A stretch of DNA of 64,000 bases from NCBI GenBank assembly GCA_027924585.1, contig BSBM01000486.1, positions 45,376,501 to 45,440,500 on the forward strand. Reading direction: 5' to 3'. Both the position numbers and the translations under genes were made by a program. Positions 12,714 through 25,445 of this stretch are shown here, one piece after another. The DNA is from Larix kaempferi (Eukaryota > Streptophyta > Pinopsida > Pinales > Pinaceae). The notes beneath the pieces are model-generated. The model was not told where the DNA came from. It worked only from the letters and a program-made list of their open reading frames with translations, and ran no database searches. Every line of letters starts with the position of its first letter. Positions within the stretch are counted from its first letter, which is position 1.

Positions 12714-13021
12714 TTCATCATAAAAAAGAAGAACAACCGGTTAGGGCATATAAACAATAGCAAATAAATACTTAGAGCAATGATAACAATTCATAAGTAT
12801 TCCAGGATGTACAACTGAGGTAAGAAAACATCCAATTTCATCCTATTGTAGACATAATTTCATTTCACACACATCATAAAACAATTCATATGTATGATCA
12901 ACATAACATTTTATTTCAGCATGTCAACAAATAAACATTTAACGCATTTCCTCAAAGCAAGTACAACATTTCATGTTACATTGAAAAAATTTAAAATTTT
13001 GTGAATTTTCGGGATGTTACA

Positions 13022-13669
13022 ATAATATTCAAACTTCAAAAGTTCATATGTCCAAGTTGTTCGTGCCAAATTCAAATTCTGTCGTCGGTCTGAGCAATGA
13101 GTGCAATCAGTCCAATTCTTCCGGTCAGTCTAGTCATCTAAGAAACAGCCATGGGAGAATCACAGATCTTTTAAAGTCCGTCTTTGTGATATAAATATCC
13201 CAAATAAAAATCCCTCCCCAAGCCTCAGATCCTTTATGATAAAGCGATCTAACCAAAATTCAACAATCTCCCTAGTATGTGTAAGTTGAATAATCGACAA
13301 TAAATTTGCAGTCAAGCTAGGCACATGATATAATTTGGATATTCAACCATTCTAGCATTCAACATCGCCACTTCAAACAATGGTGAGAGCATAATCATCA
13401 ACTCCATAAATATTTTTTCTAGATTTCCACTTGAGGATGGGAACAAAGAAGCATACTTAGCCATATGATGAGTACAACTAGAATCGACTATCAATTCTTT
13501 CTAAGTGGTACGTGCATGTAATGCATGGGAAGTGCTAACAGAGAAGGTGAAGTTTTCAAAAGTTTGGTTGATCAAATGAATAGTCAAAGCACTATCCTCA
13601 AGGTGCTCGACCTTTCCTTCTGAGTCCTTCATCTTCTTCTAGCAGGTTTTCTCAACATGTCCAACTTTT
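13022..13669 (-). pseudogene. Ty1/copia relic, part A: Gag end, protease, pre-integrase
   Basis: Read on the minus strand. From right to left: the second half of a zinc knuckle (K-V-G-H-V-E-K-T-C, about 13633-13665), a linker, the protease site V-D-S-S-C-T-H-H-M (about 13465-13492), and towards 13030 a weak GAG-pre-integrase region. Many stops and shifts. The first half of the zinc knuckle lies at 18086 and beyond: the solo LTR at 13670-18080 inserted into it, and E1 cut it on the other side. Confidence 0.8.
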
Positions 13670-16600
13670 TGTCACCTACCCAAATTTTGAGAATATTTAT
13701 TTTATTGCAAAATACTTTATGTTAAATTATAATTACAAAGTTTTGTAATTATGACCAAGTTTGGTCAAGAATGATTGTAATTACTAATTATTAGTATTTA
13801 ATAATTAAAATAGGAGAGAAACACCCAAGGGAACTGTTAAATGAGTGTTCACTAACCCACTAGGAGGAATGGAAGTTGTTAGAAGGCATGGGATATATGG
13901 CAGCATTTGCACTCCACCACTAATTGTTTGTTATGGGACAACTACCCCTAAATTTGTGGCATTATCCCTCAGGTGGGTGGAAGAGAGCAGTCAGCTCATT
14001 AATGACCAGTTAACCACTAAAAGGCCTAGGCAGCCTAGATAAGGAAATTCGAATTGAGCAAGCAGCTCCTACAATATTTTCTGCAGAAATATTTCCTCAA
14101 GTGTATCAGGTGATCACTGAGAGATTCGAATAGGGAGGCTATGTGAGAGTGCAATTGTGAGTCTGCTAGTTATTTTGAGAAGGAAAACCAGAGGTGCTGG
14201 TGCAGGTCTCTTTGACTGTTGAGTCTTTATGACTGGATAATCTATATTCTACTGCAAGTGATGAACTAAGGCTTCTACAGACTCTTCTTCCTAGTGGTTC
14301 AGTGAACAGGCTCGGGGGTCCTAAGGAAAGTAACTTGGCTGTCTTCAGGAATAGGTTGGGTGGAACAGGTTCCTTGGGCTATTTGTTTCTCCTACAGTCA
14401 ACCAGGTTCTACTGTTCTTACTTTTGTTTATAGTTAAATGTTTTCTGCATGGTAGAATTATTAATTATAGTTATATAGAAGAAACTATTCTATTTTCTGG
14501 TTTAAAGATGATTTGTTTTAAGAATGATTAAATTCTTTTCTGTATTTTTCCCATACGGTTATCTGTATAGTACTCTAGTACAGAAAAGAAAAATTAATAG
14601 AGATGAGTGATAGGAAGAATGCCATTTGAATGAAAGGATAAACATAGTAGTTTTTCTTGTTAAATTCTGTCATTTCAATCATAAGTTAAAATGCAGGAAA
14701 TAGTACAACATAGTATAAACATAAGTATAGCATTTCCTCTATTTCTTAAATAAAAGAAAAACACATTTTATTTCTTCACAGATCTATATTTTCCAATTCA
14801 ATTCCATCTATTTCAGATAGTAATAATATGCATTTCAATATTATAAATTCCATGTTTTAAAGCACTTCATATTCTAAGAAATATATAGAAGCTACAAATT
14901 GTTCTCTATAACAGAGTGTTACTTACAATTGATAAGTAAACAATTATTATTATTTTCATCACTATATTTCACATCTATATTAATATAGATTTCAATCTTT
15001 AGATATAAATACTTTCATTGTAAACATCAAAACCCTAAGATATCATAGACCCTAGATTCTAAATGTTTATTTAGTACACAATTCCATAAATTACTTATCA
15101 AGCCATTCATGGCAAACACTGTTATTGTTTCTGAGCTTATAACAGACATGTTTATCCAAACCCTAACCAACATTTTATATAACCATACCATCTTTTATTC
15201 ATGTCGAGATTACCAACAAGACACTAAATATCACTTAGCAGAAAGTACGATTTTAGTAACGATATCTAACAAATAGCTTACCACCCTATCAAGAAAACAT
15301 ACACAGTGTCAAAACAATTACGTGCACAAGTCAAGACCCAGTTCTCAGGCTTGAATTCACAGTACAAGCATGGTTTCCAACAAAACCTACAGGGTAGGGT
15401 TTCACTCTTTGAAACAAGATTGAACCTTATGGCATTTCCATTTCAAAACATACGAAGACCAAACTTTACCAAATCATTATTTTAAACTTGAAATCCAAAA
15501 ATGATAACGAAGTACAGGTCTATCTACAACCAATTATACAAACGATTCTCAACCATTATTTAAAACAAAACATTTCAATACAAAATGAGCCATTGTCTTA
15601 CAGAGGTAAGTGAACCCTCGGCTCTTGGTTTCACATTCAAAATTATAAGTAAAATTTCGACAGATTTTACATTGTGGACCTTTCAAGGTTCCAACATTAC
15701 ACAGGGTCTATCCCTTATCAACCAGAAGCACTAAAACGAGTTCAAGGTTCCAAAACTGCACAAGTCTTTCCCTTAACAAACAATAGTACAAAAACAAGTT
15801 TGAAATAATTTTCAATCGACACAGCAAGTCACTACAGATCTGAATAACAACTAATACTGAGGGTTGATCCTCTTCACAGTATTATTCAAAAAAAACTTAA
15901 CACTCGGCCATTACTCCAATAGGGTCGTATTTTTCCAACTCTCATCACACAGTAATCACCAGCTAAACCATGCCAAAGGCACCTATGAGGTTTCAAGAAC
16001 CGCCGAGGCTTACCAAGAAGTATTTGTAGCATTCCCATTCCAAATCTTATGCATAGAAACCTTCCAATGAAGTCATACCTTCCAGTCACAGTCTGCAAAG
16101 GATTAGAAACAAGAAAACGTAGATATAAAGTAAGTATCACAGTAATACAGTCATTATCATGAAAACTTACCCTTAGTGACGAAGCACCTGAACATTGACA
16201 CACCACACCAACAAAACGACGAAGCCTGATGGCATTTGCAGTAACCACGAGTTCAAAACTCAGAATACCATTTCAAAAATTGGAGAATCGAACCCCAGTT
16301 CGATTTACATTCAACAAACTGATAGAAGAACCATCCACAACTACAATGGCTGTATCGTGGCTCTATTGCACAAGAGCATAAGCCTGTAACATTTTAAAGT
16401 CTACCTCATAGGTCTAAGGTTCGAAACTGAGGAAGGAGTCCTCCTCACAACAAACTCTAAACCCTACATTGCAGCAACACGGTCGGCCCTTCTACCTTAC
16501 CACTAAACACGAAAATGAATGCCGGAAAACTAATTCTCATTACTTAACAATGCAAGACCAGGGTTTCTTTCTCAGCCGTAGATCTTATGAAGATCAACGG

Positions 16601-18080
16601 TGGATTAGTTGTCAGTCAGGCACGTTGATATTCGAGCGACCATTGCAATCTATACTGCATTGATTGCTACATCTACCATGTTTCCAAATCAACAGACCGA
16701 GGGCTAGAGCATGGCATAACTCAGCAATATAATGTGCTTATTACAAACTCAATCACGTGGAGACCATCCAACCGAGTTTTCCACTTCACTTCACAGTTGA
16801 GCAACGTAAATGCTAGGGCTTGATATCGATAGTTGGAAGCATACCAAGTACCAAACTTAATACCCTATCAACATCGAAATCATTGCATTGTTAGATCCAT
16901 AGATCATATCATATAATAGATCCTAAGGTTTATTGTTTAGGCAACATGATAATATCACATGTTATTGTATTTGCGTGAATGCATAGTCACTATAGAATGT
17001 TTATATTTCATTTCTATAACATATGCATAGTCATTTACGTATAGTTAAGTTGTGATGATATACTTTATAATGCTAGTTAAATAGCATAAGCACTATATTA
17101 ACTATGTATTGTTAAATCAAATGCATTGCCGAATCAATTGAGAAGAGTGAGACTATAGGAATAGTTTAAGTGGTGTTGATACACACTATAATGCTAAGTT
17201 CATAGCATAAGTATTGTAATCACTATGTATTTCATATATTAGCTATGTAATGTTAATCAAATGATAAATGCGAGACTTTAGGATAGTCTAAAGTTCTGTC
17301 GATGCAAAATATATTGATAGCTCATTTTGAAATAGTATAAACACTATTTCCACAAGATTTCAAATAGAGTTACAATTGGATGTTGGTATCATCATTTTGA
17401 TCTTAATGACAATAGTCATATTAAGATGATTTTTTTTCATAGATAAGAATTATAGTAATGTAAAAACAAATTGATGACGTGATTTGATAACACTGAAGAG
17501 TTTGTAAGCCAGCACGTAAACTAGAATTGGAACCAAAATATCCATACCTCCAGTAACTGTTTTCGCAAGGAAGTACTTAGCATTTTCATATTACATTGAC
17601 GATGAATTGAAAGATACATGTACTCTTAACTCATGTTTGTCATAGAATTTCTTACCTGCATTCTGCACATGGAAACAAGATTCAAATGCCTTAGCTAAAC
17701 GTAGCTAAGTAAACCCCAGGGTACCTCGTAGGACCCCTTTGTCATCATACAAAATAAACTGTCAGCACATTATCAAGACAATTATAATGATACAAACCTG
17801 TGTACGGCATGTAGTTACTTTTAGAACTTAAACAGATCTGAAACTTGTAATCTTGTGTTACAATCATAAAATGTCTTTCGTTAAAGAGTTTAGCATCCAT
17901 TTAAATCTGAAACAGCAAATACAATTACATCATATTTTTATTATGAGACATTCGACATGTCATCTTATTAATTATCTTAGTTAAGAGATTTAACTATTTT
18001 TATATGTACCGCATTAACAAATTCATTAATTATTGCTGTTTAAAAATTTTAATTTTTTTGGTATTTTACGGGATGTTACA
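13670..18080 (+). mobile_element. solo LTR E3, 4,411 bp, with target duplication
   Basis: Starts TGTCACC and ends TGTTACA. The five bases before it (13665-13669) and after it (18081-18085) are both CTTTT, a perfect target duplication, so this is a complete solo LTR left by recombination between the two LTRs of one element. It is related to the E1 and E2 LTRs but clearly diverged: shared blocks are GTGGTTCAGTGAACAGGCTC then GGGGGTCC (about 14293), GTACTCTAGTAC (14570-14581) and the hairpin at 17719. The 120-residue minus-strand frame at 15886-16248 has no recognisable motif, and I do not treat it as a gene. Confidence 0.94.
17719..17736 (+). other. conserved LTR hairpin, solo LTR
   Basis: GGGT, bulged A, CC, loop TCGTA, GG, ACCC. 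Loop and bulge differ from E1 while pairing is kept. Confidence 0.42.
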
Positions 18081-18830
18081 CTTTTCCACAATAACGGTCA
18101 CAAGTTTTATTCTTTCAATCCTTCTATGTTGATGATGACTCTCCAATCTTTTCTTTAGTAGGTTGTTCGATACATTATGGTTGATGATCTAAATAACCAT
18201 GTTCTTTATAGTTTTTCTTGACCTTTCTTTTGAGAAAGTGAGCCTATTGTTTGGTACCAATATTCACTTGTTTAAGAAAAATTTGTTGGTCTTTAATCAT
18301 CAAATCAAAGAATACAACAAAGGTGAAATCCTTACCTTCTTGCTTGTGATACATCCAATTTAGGTGAAAGGAGGAGCATAAGACATCATATGGTGTCTTC
18401 AAATTCATTAGGATGAGTTCAATGAGTTGTCCATCCTTCTTCAGAAAATCTATACCACATTCACCCAATTTCAAGTGACTAAACTGTAGCTCCTTGTTTC
18501 AAGCTAAATAGTCCTCAATCTGGTCAAAGGAAATAGATTCTAGAGAGATCAACTCTTTTTTATCTATCTACACAACTTGTCTTTCATTAACCTTATTGAA
18601 AAACAACTTCAGCTTATTCCATATGGGCACATGAGGACACTCGATTCTTCTTGCATGAAAGAGAATCTCCCTCGAAATGTACATCATGATGACTCCAACA
18701 ACCCCATCCTTCTTTCCATCGATGATAAACTTTGCATGACATACACCATATCTCCAATAGTGACTTTTTTATATTACCACAATCCCTTTCTCTTCAACAA
18801 AGTCTCCATATCTAGTGCCTAGATTGCATA
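18081..18830 (-). pseudogene. Ty1/copia relic, part B: Gag
   Basis: Minus-strand continuation of the relic at 13022-13669. It carries the first cysteines of the zinc knuckle at about 18086-18107, the copia Gag core (KLGECGIDFLKKDGQLIELI, then LMNLKTPYDVLCSSF) at about 18244-18474, and N-terminal Gag up to about 18830 (the VWNKLKLFFNKVNE segment near 18600). Frame breaks are frequent. The leader and LTR of this element are absent; at about 18833 it abuts a gypsy fragment on the other strand. Confidence 0.82.
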
Positions 18831-18832
18831 AT

Positions 18833-20322
18833 GAACCAAGAAGGGAGATATATTGCTTACTTTAGTTAAAATCTACATGAAGCTAAGAAAAAATATTTGG
18901 TCTATGACCAGGAAATCTATGTTATTGTGTAGGTGTTGAAGAAGTGGAGGAATTATTTGCTTCCCAAAGAATTTGTTTTGTTTATTAATCATCAAGCATT
19001 GATTTATATTAATATCCACCCAAATTAAATCAGAGAGATATGAAATGGGTTGAATTATTGTAGAGTTACACCTTTTTGTTGAAACAAGAATTGGGAAAAT
19101 CAAACCCAATAATTGATGCATTGAGCAGAAGAACTATGTTGCTGTCTACCATGAAAATGGAAGTGTTTGGACTAGAGAAAATGAAGAAACTACATGATGA
19201 GGACCCGTATTTTGTTGAATCCTAGAGAATAAGCAAGGATCCTTGGAGTGGTAGCAGTATTCATACTTGGATTATTTTATCCAAGAGGGATTCATTTTCA
19301 AGAATCATCAGTTATGCATACCACAAGGACCAATGCGAGAGAAATATATTCGAGAGCTTCACAATGGGAGATTAAGTTAACACTTTTGTATTGAAAATAT
19401 CAAAGCATTATAGAGGAAAATTTATTACTAGCAAGTATTTGCTTGGGATCTGAAGAAATGATTCAAACATTGCAGAATATGCTAGCATGCGAAGGGTATA
19501 ATCCAAAACGTAGGTTTCTATAATCCATTAAATGTACCAAAGCACCATGGGAGGATATTAGTATAGGTTTTGTGTTAGGATTTCCAAGAACACAATGAGG
19601 TAATGATTCTATTTTTGTTGTTGTTGATAGATTCTAAAAAATGGCACATTTATTCCATGTAAAAAGACTAATGATGCAACCAACATAGTTATTTTATTAT
19701 TCAAATATATTATTAGATTGCATGGGTTCCCAAGGAGTATTAATTATAATAGGGATAGTAAATTTGTCAGGAATTTCTAGAGGACACTATGGAAAAAGTT
19801 GGATACTAGATAGCAATTCAATTCTACATATCATCAACAGATTGATGGACAGACTAAAGTGTTCAACAAAATCCTTGGAAACCTACTAAGATGTTTAGTT
19901 GCAGAAAGACCAGGACAATGGGAGAATGTATTGGCACAAGCTGAGTTTGTGTACAATAATTATGTAAAAAGGTCTATTAGAATGAACTCATTCTAGATTG
20001 TTAATGGGAGACCTCGTGAGGAGTAATTGATTTGGAAATATTACCAACGAAGGTTCAGAAGAGCACAAACGTGGAGTCATTTTCCTAGTACATGAAATAT
20101 GTGCAAAAACAAGTTCAAAAACAATTGTAAAGAAGCATACAACAGTACAACTAGAGATATAAATTGAAAAAGAAGGTGAAGGAGTTTCAGGAAGGAGACT
20201 CGGTGTTAGCACACTTGTAATAGGAAAAATTCCCAAGGAAGGCATATAACAAGTTGAAGATGAAGAATATAATTCCCAAGGAAGGCATATAACAAGTTGA
20301 AGATGAAGAATATATGACCCTG
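18833..20322 (+). pseudogene. degenerate Ty3/gypsy RNase H-integrase relic
   Basis: Plus strand, many stops. RNase H: EAKKKYLVYDQEIY, then LLPKEFVLFINHQALIYI and a LMH-AEE remnant of the DALSR end (18870-19130). The linker MKMEVFGLEKMKKLHDEDP and a weak zinc-binding part follow. Integrase core remnants: DSKFVRNF (about 19757-19780), the HPQTDGQT-like patch (about 19830-19855), and a weak SVL-H linker near 20200, where the C-terminal module would start. No RT and no LTR are attached. It differs from E1, E2 and the giant element, so it is a separate, older lineage. Confidence 0.8.
20228..20313 (+). repeat. 43-bp tandem duplication
   Basis: 20228-20270 is repeated exactly at 20271-20313, within the end of the gypsy relic. 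Confidence 0.95.
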
Positions 20323-21574
20323 TGTTGGTGCCTTTAATTGTCTTTTAAAACAACTAATCTTCCCTTTACATTAATTGTCGACCTAGGGTGTGTCTTGGTA
20401 TTTCAAGGTTACCATGCAAGGTATATGTAGGAAAACGTTTTCTTTGTAGCATTGGCTGTCTATATGCTCACACAACTGAAATTGAAAGAATGTTACTTGA
20501 AACACTCTTGTTGTAAATAAAATCACACTATTGAATTGAAAATACACACAATTGTAAAAAGCACTCTTACATAAATAAAGGAACACTTGCATAAATGAAA
20601 TGCACACTACTGAATTAAAGACACATCTGATATAATAGAAGAACCACTTATACTTATAAATCATGACAAAGTGTTTATGAGGTTTAGAGTAACATCAATG
20701 ATTAATAATGAAAATGATGCAGTAACAATAATAGCAACTAACAACATAGAATTAACTAAGCTACTAAAAAAAATCAAGCTATACATGTTAATAATATATA
20801 GAACCCAACATGCTCCTTCTATTATCAAACTCAAGAAAGTTACAATGAAGTTAGAATACTACTATGTTCAAAGTGTCCTTCTTTCCTACCTCCTTTCTTT
20901 CAAGAAACACCATCATTTTATACATATGTTAATGATATTATTAGAAAATGAAATAGTGGAATAGTCTTGAGAATCTCTGATTCTCAAGATGTTACTAACA
21001 ATAATTAGGATAATGTTAAACCATACATTCCTCAAGTTGTTACAACCGATTGCTATTAAAATGTTTTCATTGATCCATTGAATCATTGTGATAGATAAGT
21101 TGCGTTCCTCGTGGAGGGAGTGATTCAAAACTTCCACATATATCCCTTGGGTATGCGTATGCCACTATCGCGAGTGTCATTCATAGACTAGATGCGAGTG
21201 ACATCAAAGATCTCTACTAGAGTAATTGACAACCATACTCATTTAGGAATAGCAACACTGTAACAATGGAGTAACAATAACCATAATCATTCAAGAATAG
21301 CAGCATCATGATTGTGAAGGAGTAATAGAAACCAACCTTTTCAACCTGTCAGTAGATATTCTACACAAACTCTTCATGAGTAGTCTTAAACAGTTACTAA
21401 ACCCCTTAATAACCTCATCATTCGTTAAAATAACATAGTATACAAATAAATTTGTACCTCAAGGAAAATCACAAGATCACAAGTGAGATGGCATCAAAAG
21501 GATGGAAAGGGAGAATCAAATATTGTCAAAAAAGGAAAAAGGTAATAAAAATGGTACATTTCCTAGACCCAACA
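20323..21574 (-). repeat. probable 3' LTR of an unidentified element
   Basis: Bounded by TGTTGG at 20323 and CCAACA at 21574. Read on the minus strand, the LTR start is preceded by a strong purine tract, GGGGGGAGA (reverse complement of 21575-21583), as expected for a 3' LTR. Length 1,252 bp. I find no second copy in the window, so this rests on termini plus tract only. The short frames inside are not supported as genes. Confidence 0.55.
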
Positions 21575-22680
21575 TCTCCCCCCAACTGAAGCCACTGCAT
21601 GTCCACATGTCATTGTAGTTTACCTAAGATATAGGTTGTTCCGGGAATATGTCTCATGAAGTGTATTGAGTTGATAAGTTTCTTCTATCTCTTCTCCAAA
21701 ACCTTGAATATTGCAGAGACCGTGACTTCTTTCCCCCATTGATCCCCTAACCTTGAAAATTCATATGAAGGACAATATTTTTCTACATGCAACCAAATCA
21801 AAGGGAAATGAAATTTCAAAAGAATTTTTATGGACCCTCTCTCCTCGATGCACTGGATATACTTGTTTTACCTCCCTATATCCCTTCTAAATTTGGGATG
21901 GCCAAATGCCTCTCTCTTCTTAGCTTCTAAAATGGACATTTCCCATCGTTGTTGGCTTCCCTACAAGGATTTGGATGCATGGTTATTGATGTAATTGACA
22001 CATTGGGAGAACACTTGTGCTTGAATTCCCTCAAGCAGTCTCAAGAGTTCAATGGATTTGAAAATTGGGGCTTGGATGAGGTTAATTGCATTAGACATTT
22101 ATGCCCTAATTATTAACTCACGTGTAGCCTAATTTTCTCCACAGCATTTTGAGCTAATTTACATTTGATCTTCAAGATGAAGGAGGAATGATACAAAGGC
22201 ATGCAACTGGAGATATCCTATGTAGGGAATTGGATTGAACTTCATCTCATGAGGAAAAATGAACTCATGAAAATATAGTTCATGTAGCAAATGTTGTGTA
22301 ATCACATCACTATCATGGAAGGATTTCAAAAACGACTTGTCATTAAAAAATTGATAAGGTATGTTACTAGCTATGGTTGAGAGATAAAAGAAGATAAATT
22401 GTTCCTGCAAAAATAAAGCATACAAAGGGGAATGTCCCCTGCACAGAAATAAGTCCTGGGACAATGAGCACATCATGTGTTTTTCTTTTGCCAACTTTTG
22501 GAATTAGTCCTGCAAGCCCCTGAGCTACTTTTGGTATTGCTTCCACTAATCTTTTTCTATTATGTAGAGAATTAGATCTTGTTTCTTTTTTTCCTCCATG
22601 GTCCAAATAGTCTGTTGGTGTTCTTGTAGGGGAACTAATCCTTCTTGATAAGATGTTTCCATATCCTTCCATTTACATAC
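21575..22680 (-). pseudogene. unrecognised minus-strand reading frame next to the LTR
   Basis: Minus-strand open stretches at 22672-22367 and 22494-22159 overlap in different frames and continue with stops to about 21650. Composition is protein-like (TYQEGLVPLQEHQQTIW near the start; LEAKKREAFGHPKFRRDIGR near the end), but I recognise no Gag, protease, RT, RNase H or integrase motif. Its position between the purine tract and a missing 5' LTR is where an internal region would lie, so it may be the sole protein of a non-autonomous LTR element. That is inference. Confidence 0.35.
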
Positions 22681-22689
22681 TTTTGCTTG

Positions 22690-24595
22690 TATAAACAGGG
22701 GAGAATGTAATTCAAGGGTTTGTACCCCAATTTCTTGACATATTTTCCTACTGATTTTGTAAGTTTTGTATTCTAGATGTTCAACAAAACTCTCTTATGG
22801 TGAATACTTAAGTGTGTGGGGTGGATCTCAAGCACAATATCCCTTCTATCATTTCTATATGAACACTTGATGTTGTTTGGCAAGAAAACCTTCATTATGT
22901 AAATTTTCTAAATAGATGTTTTTTCATGTCAAGCTCGAGAATACCTAATTATAGATTGTCCTCTTCAAAAGCCATTCCCAAGTGAGAAGAAAAGATAGGG
23001 TAGTTGTTTATCCCCTCCTTGCAATGGTTTAGGGACTACTAACGCCTTTGTTTCCTTTGATTTAGGTCTTGGGGATAGCATTGTTTTGAGCTATAGAGGT
23101 CCTAAAATCAATGATGTTGGTGGTGGTGGATCTATATCCAATGTTGCTAGTGCTAGTGAAAGGAATGCTTGAGTTTTTTTTTCTACGGGATCAAGTGTAT
23201 TAATTGTTGGTGGTTCAGGTTCAGATGCATGACGCTCTAAAAGGTTTTGTTTTGGGGGTTTTTTCTTGGTCATTGATATTCTTCATGGTGTTGGTTAGTC
23301 CCAAGATGTTGTCCAGAGCATCTTAAGGACAATATAACTTCCTTAGTGTTGGGATTGACTAAGGTACATTATAGCTCTAGATTAGTGATCACTAATGGCT
23401 TTGATTCTCCTCAACCTGTTGGATCTACTTCTTCTAAGCCAATGTGCATGGATTCTAGGTTTACTTGGTAGGTTGAAATGAACAAACTGTAGAAGATGGT
23501 ATCATCTTTTGTTTGGTTGGATTGACAATTTGGGGATTTTTATCCCTCAACTAGATAAAAAGTTTTACAAATATTTTATGTTCCGCTCATCTAGTCTGGA
23601 TGGATTTGAGATGTAAAATGGTTTAGTCGTTTAAGAATTCATATACCCCTAGAATGAATATATCCTCACTATCCTAGAATATCCATTGCCATGACACTTT
23701 GCAGTCATATTATTTTTTGCATGGTGTTGTAGTTTTATATTGTGTTCGATAGGATTTGTTATTCCTTGGGGAAGTTATGTCCATTGGTATTGAACTTCAT
23801 AAGAAAATGAACTATTGTTGGAGTGGCCCTCTTTGGACTTTCATATAATTTTCAAGGGAGTGGAGGTCCGTTGATTACTCTTGCTTCCTCTTTGTAGAGT
23901 TTTAGAGCATATTTTTTGGCCTAAGATGATTGGTGTTTATGGGTCACCCTTTTGATGCCAAATAGAGTGGTTGGTTTATGTGTACCTTATGCTCCTAATC
24001 CCATCTCATAGAGATCCAACAATTGGGTTTAGATGGATTCATCTATTCATACCGTGGAGTGGATTATTGGAGGTTATTTCAATATAATGGAGTGGAAGGA
24101 AGCTAGATGTGGGAGTGTAGGTTCAATGGAAAATGGTTCGAAGAAATGTGATTGGTGTCATTGTAAAAATATTGTGTAGATTTTTAACCCCAATTGGAAG
24201 AAAATGTGGTTGGATTATGATGGTCTATACAATTGGTCTAGTTATCGATGGTGACAAGATAGGGAAAAGTATCAATTAGATCAATTCTTTGAGCCTGGGC
24301 ATTATGTGAGTATATGGTCTCTCTATCACTATAGAACCACGAAGTTTTGTTCAAGAGGATTCAATCTTAGAAGGTATACTAGTCATGGTATTATATTAAG
24401 TATAGGTGTCAGTTTGGATGTTGATATCTTGCTCACATATGAGTATGTTAGCGGTCGAGGTATTTTCCCCCTATGGGGGGTTTCTTTGGCTGTCGCATTG
24501 CGAGGATGGAGGATTAGTGGAAACCATTCATTGATTCCAAGGAGAGAAATTAGGATTGGTTAGGACCATCAATTTCTATGGAGCTCCCATTGACC
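22690..24595 (+). pseudogene. L1-type LINE relic: ORF1 end and endonuclease
   Basis: Plus strand, heavily mutated. A zinc-knuckle remnant (C-Q-A-R-E-Y to D-C-P-L-Q, about 22927-22960) matches the C-terminal finger of plant LINE ORF1. About 1.1 kb on comes the endonuclease: the Y-A-P-N patch (about 23980), then W-I-I-G-G-x-F-N-I-M-E-W (about 24060-24100; the GDFN aspartate is Tyr here) and LDQFFEPGHYVS (about 24268-24305). The copy ends near 24595 with no RT and no clear poly-A tail, so it is truncated. Confidence 0.7.
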
Positions 24596-24925
24596 TAAAT
24601 AACAATGAATTTCATCCATTTCAATATATAACTACAACATTTTAAACCATTAAAAAACTCATTAGTAAAGAATGTTATAAATAAAAGAATCAATATTTAA
24701 TTGTTAATTATCATTATCATAAATGTATAAACTTAAAAAAAATATACTAGTTGGGTAACAATTAGTACTTAATTTTAATTTAACTTTGATCTTGTATACA
24801 ATAGAAAAAAAAAAACATAAAATAAATAATATAAAAATAAACGTTTAGATACTTAAATATTATTTGTTATAAATATATATCTAAAATAGCAATATATCTA
24901 TTACAATTGTTTTCAAGAGTGAAGT
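24596..24925. other. AT-rich spacer
   Basis: Very AT-rich with short A runs (about 24735, 24807). No coding signal, LTR terminus or RNA gene seen. Confidence 0.7.
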
Positions 24926-25077
24926 AAGCTTTCCACTCCCCATTAATCATCTTCCTGATGCTATAGTTCCAGTTGAGCTTGTGGTGAAAGTCAATTCCTA
25001 GATATTTATAAGAAGTTACTTCCTCGAGGTTTCTATTGTCATATACAAATTTTCATAAGTAAGGCTTATTGGGTTTG
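24926..25077 (-). pseudogene. LINE reverse transcriptase, C-terminal piece
   Basis: On the minus strand it encodes YLGIDFHHKLNWNYSI and RKMINGEWKAYF, the conserved block after the catalytic core of plant L1 RT. It continues the LINE at 36777-37850: element E2 lies between them, flanked by the target duplication GTTTG (25073-25077 and 36772-36776). Confidence 0.85.
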
Positions 25078-25437
25078 TGTAACATACCCTTTTTGCTGAA
25101 GAAACATTTTATGTTGAAAACATTATGTTAACTTTTATTGTAAAGTTTTATGTTGGACAAGTGTCCAAGGATGACTGTAATTGCACAATATTTTATTATT
25201 TAATAAATAAAATAGGAGACAAACACCTAAGGGGACTGTTGAAAGAGTGGTTATTGGCCCACTAGGTGGAATGGAATCTGGGGTAGAAGGAAATGGACAA
25301 GTGGCAACATCATGATGCAACTAACTAGCTGTTGGTATGGGACAACTTTCTTGAAATGTGGTCATAGTGCCCTGGAAGGTGGGACTGGATCTTGAGGCTC
25401 ATTTATTCAAAACTAACCACTAAATACCTAGGCAGTC

Positions 25438-25445
25438 TATATAAG
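25438..25445 (+). promoter_or_regulatory. TATA box in E2 5' LTR
   Basis: TATATAAG, repeated at 33157-33164 in the 3' LTR. It places the probable transcript start near 25470, about 3.5 kb before the primer site. Confidence 0.7.

Larger units (their letters stand above)
1..13021 (+). mobile_element. Ty3/gypsy chromovirus E1 (Tekay/Del-like), 5' end cut by window
   Basis: An LTR retrotransposon with 5' LTR (1-3777, partial), tRNA-iMet primer-binding site, gag-pol pseudogene ending at 8643, polypurine tract and 3' LTR (8683-13021). Domain order is Gag, protease, RT, RNase H, integrase, chromodomain, which is chromovirus organisation; the long LTRs and chromodomain type fit Tekay/Del best, an inference from memory of the clade. 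Frameshifts and about 13 nonsense codons make it non-coding. It sits inside a minus-strand copia relic, whose remains begin right after 13021. The left target-site copy lies outside the window, so the duplication cannot be checked; the expected right copy is ATAAT at 13022-13026. Confidence 0.93.
8683..13021 (+). repeat. 3' LTR of E1, 4,339 bp
   Basis: Starts TGTAACA and ends TGTTACA, exact inverted termini. Unusually long for a plant LTR. A TATA box about 360 bp in suggests a short U3 and an R-U5 of more than 3.5 kb. Contains a 13-bp A run near 9765 and conserved blocks shared with E2 and the solo LTR: CTAGTGGTTCAG to CTCGGGGGTCC at about 9297-9329, GTACTCTAGTAC at 9625-9636, and the hairpin at 12695. 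No coding region supported. Confidence 0.95.

Noticed and set aside
15886-16248. 120-codon minus-strand frame in the solo LTR
   Set aside because: No motif and no start context; length is within chance for this much sequence.
22690-25077. Twin-priming inversion of one LINE
   Set aside because: The 3' part would have to lie at the outer end; here RT faces inwards and no tail is seen.
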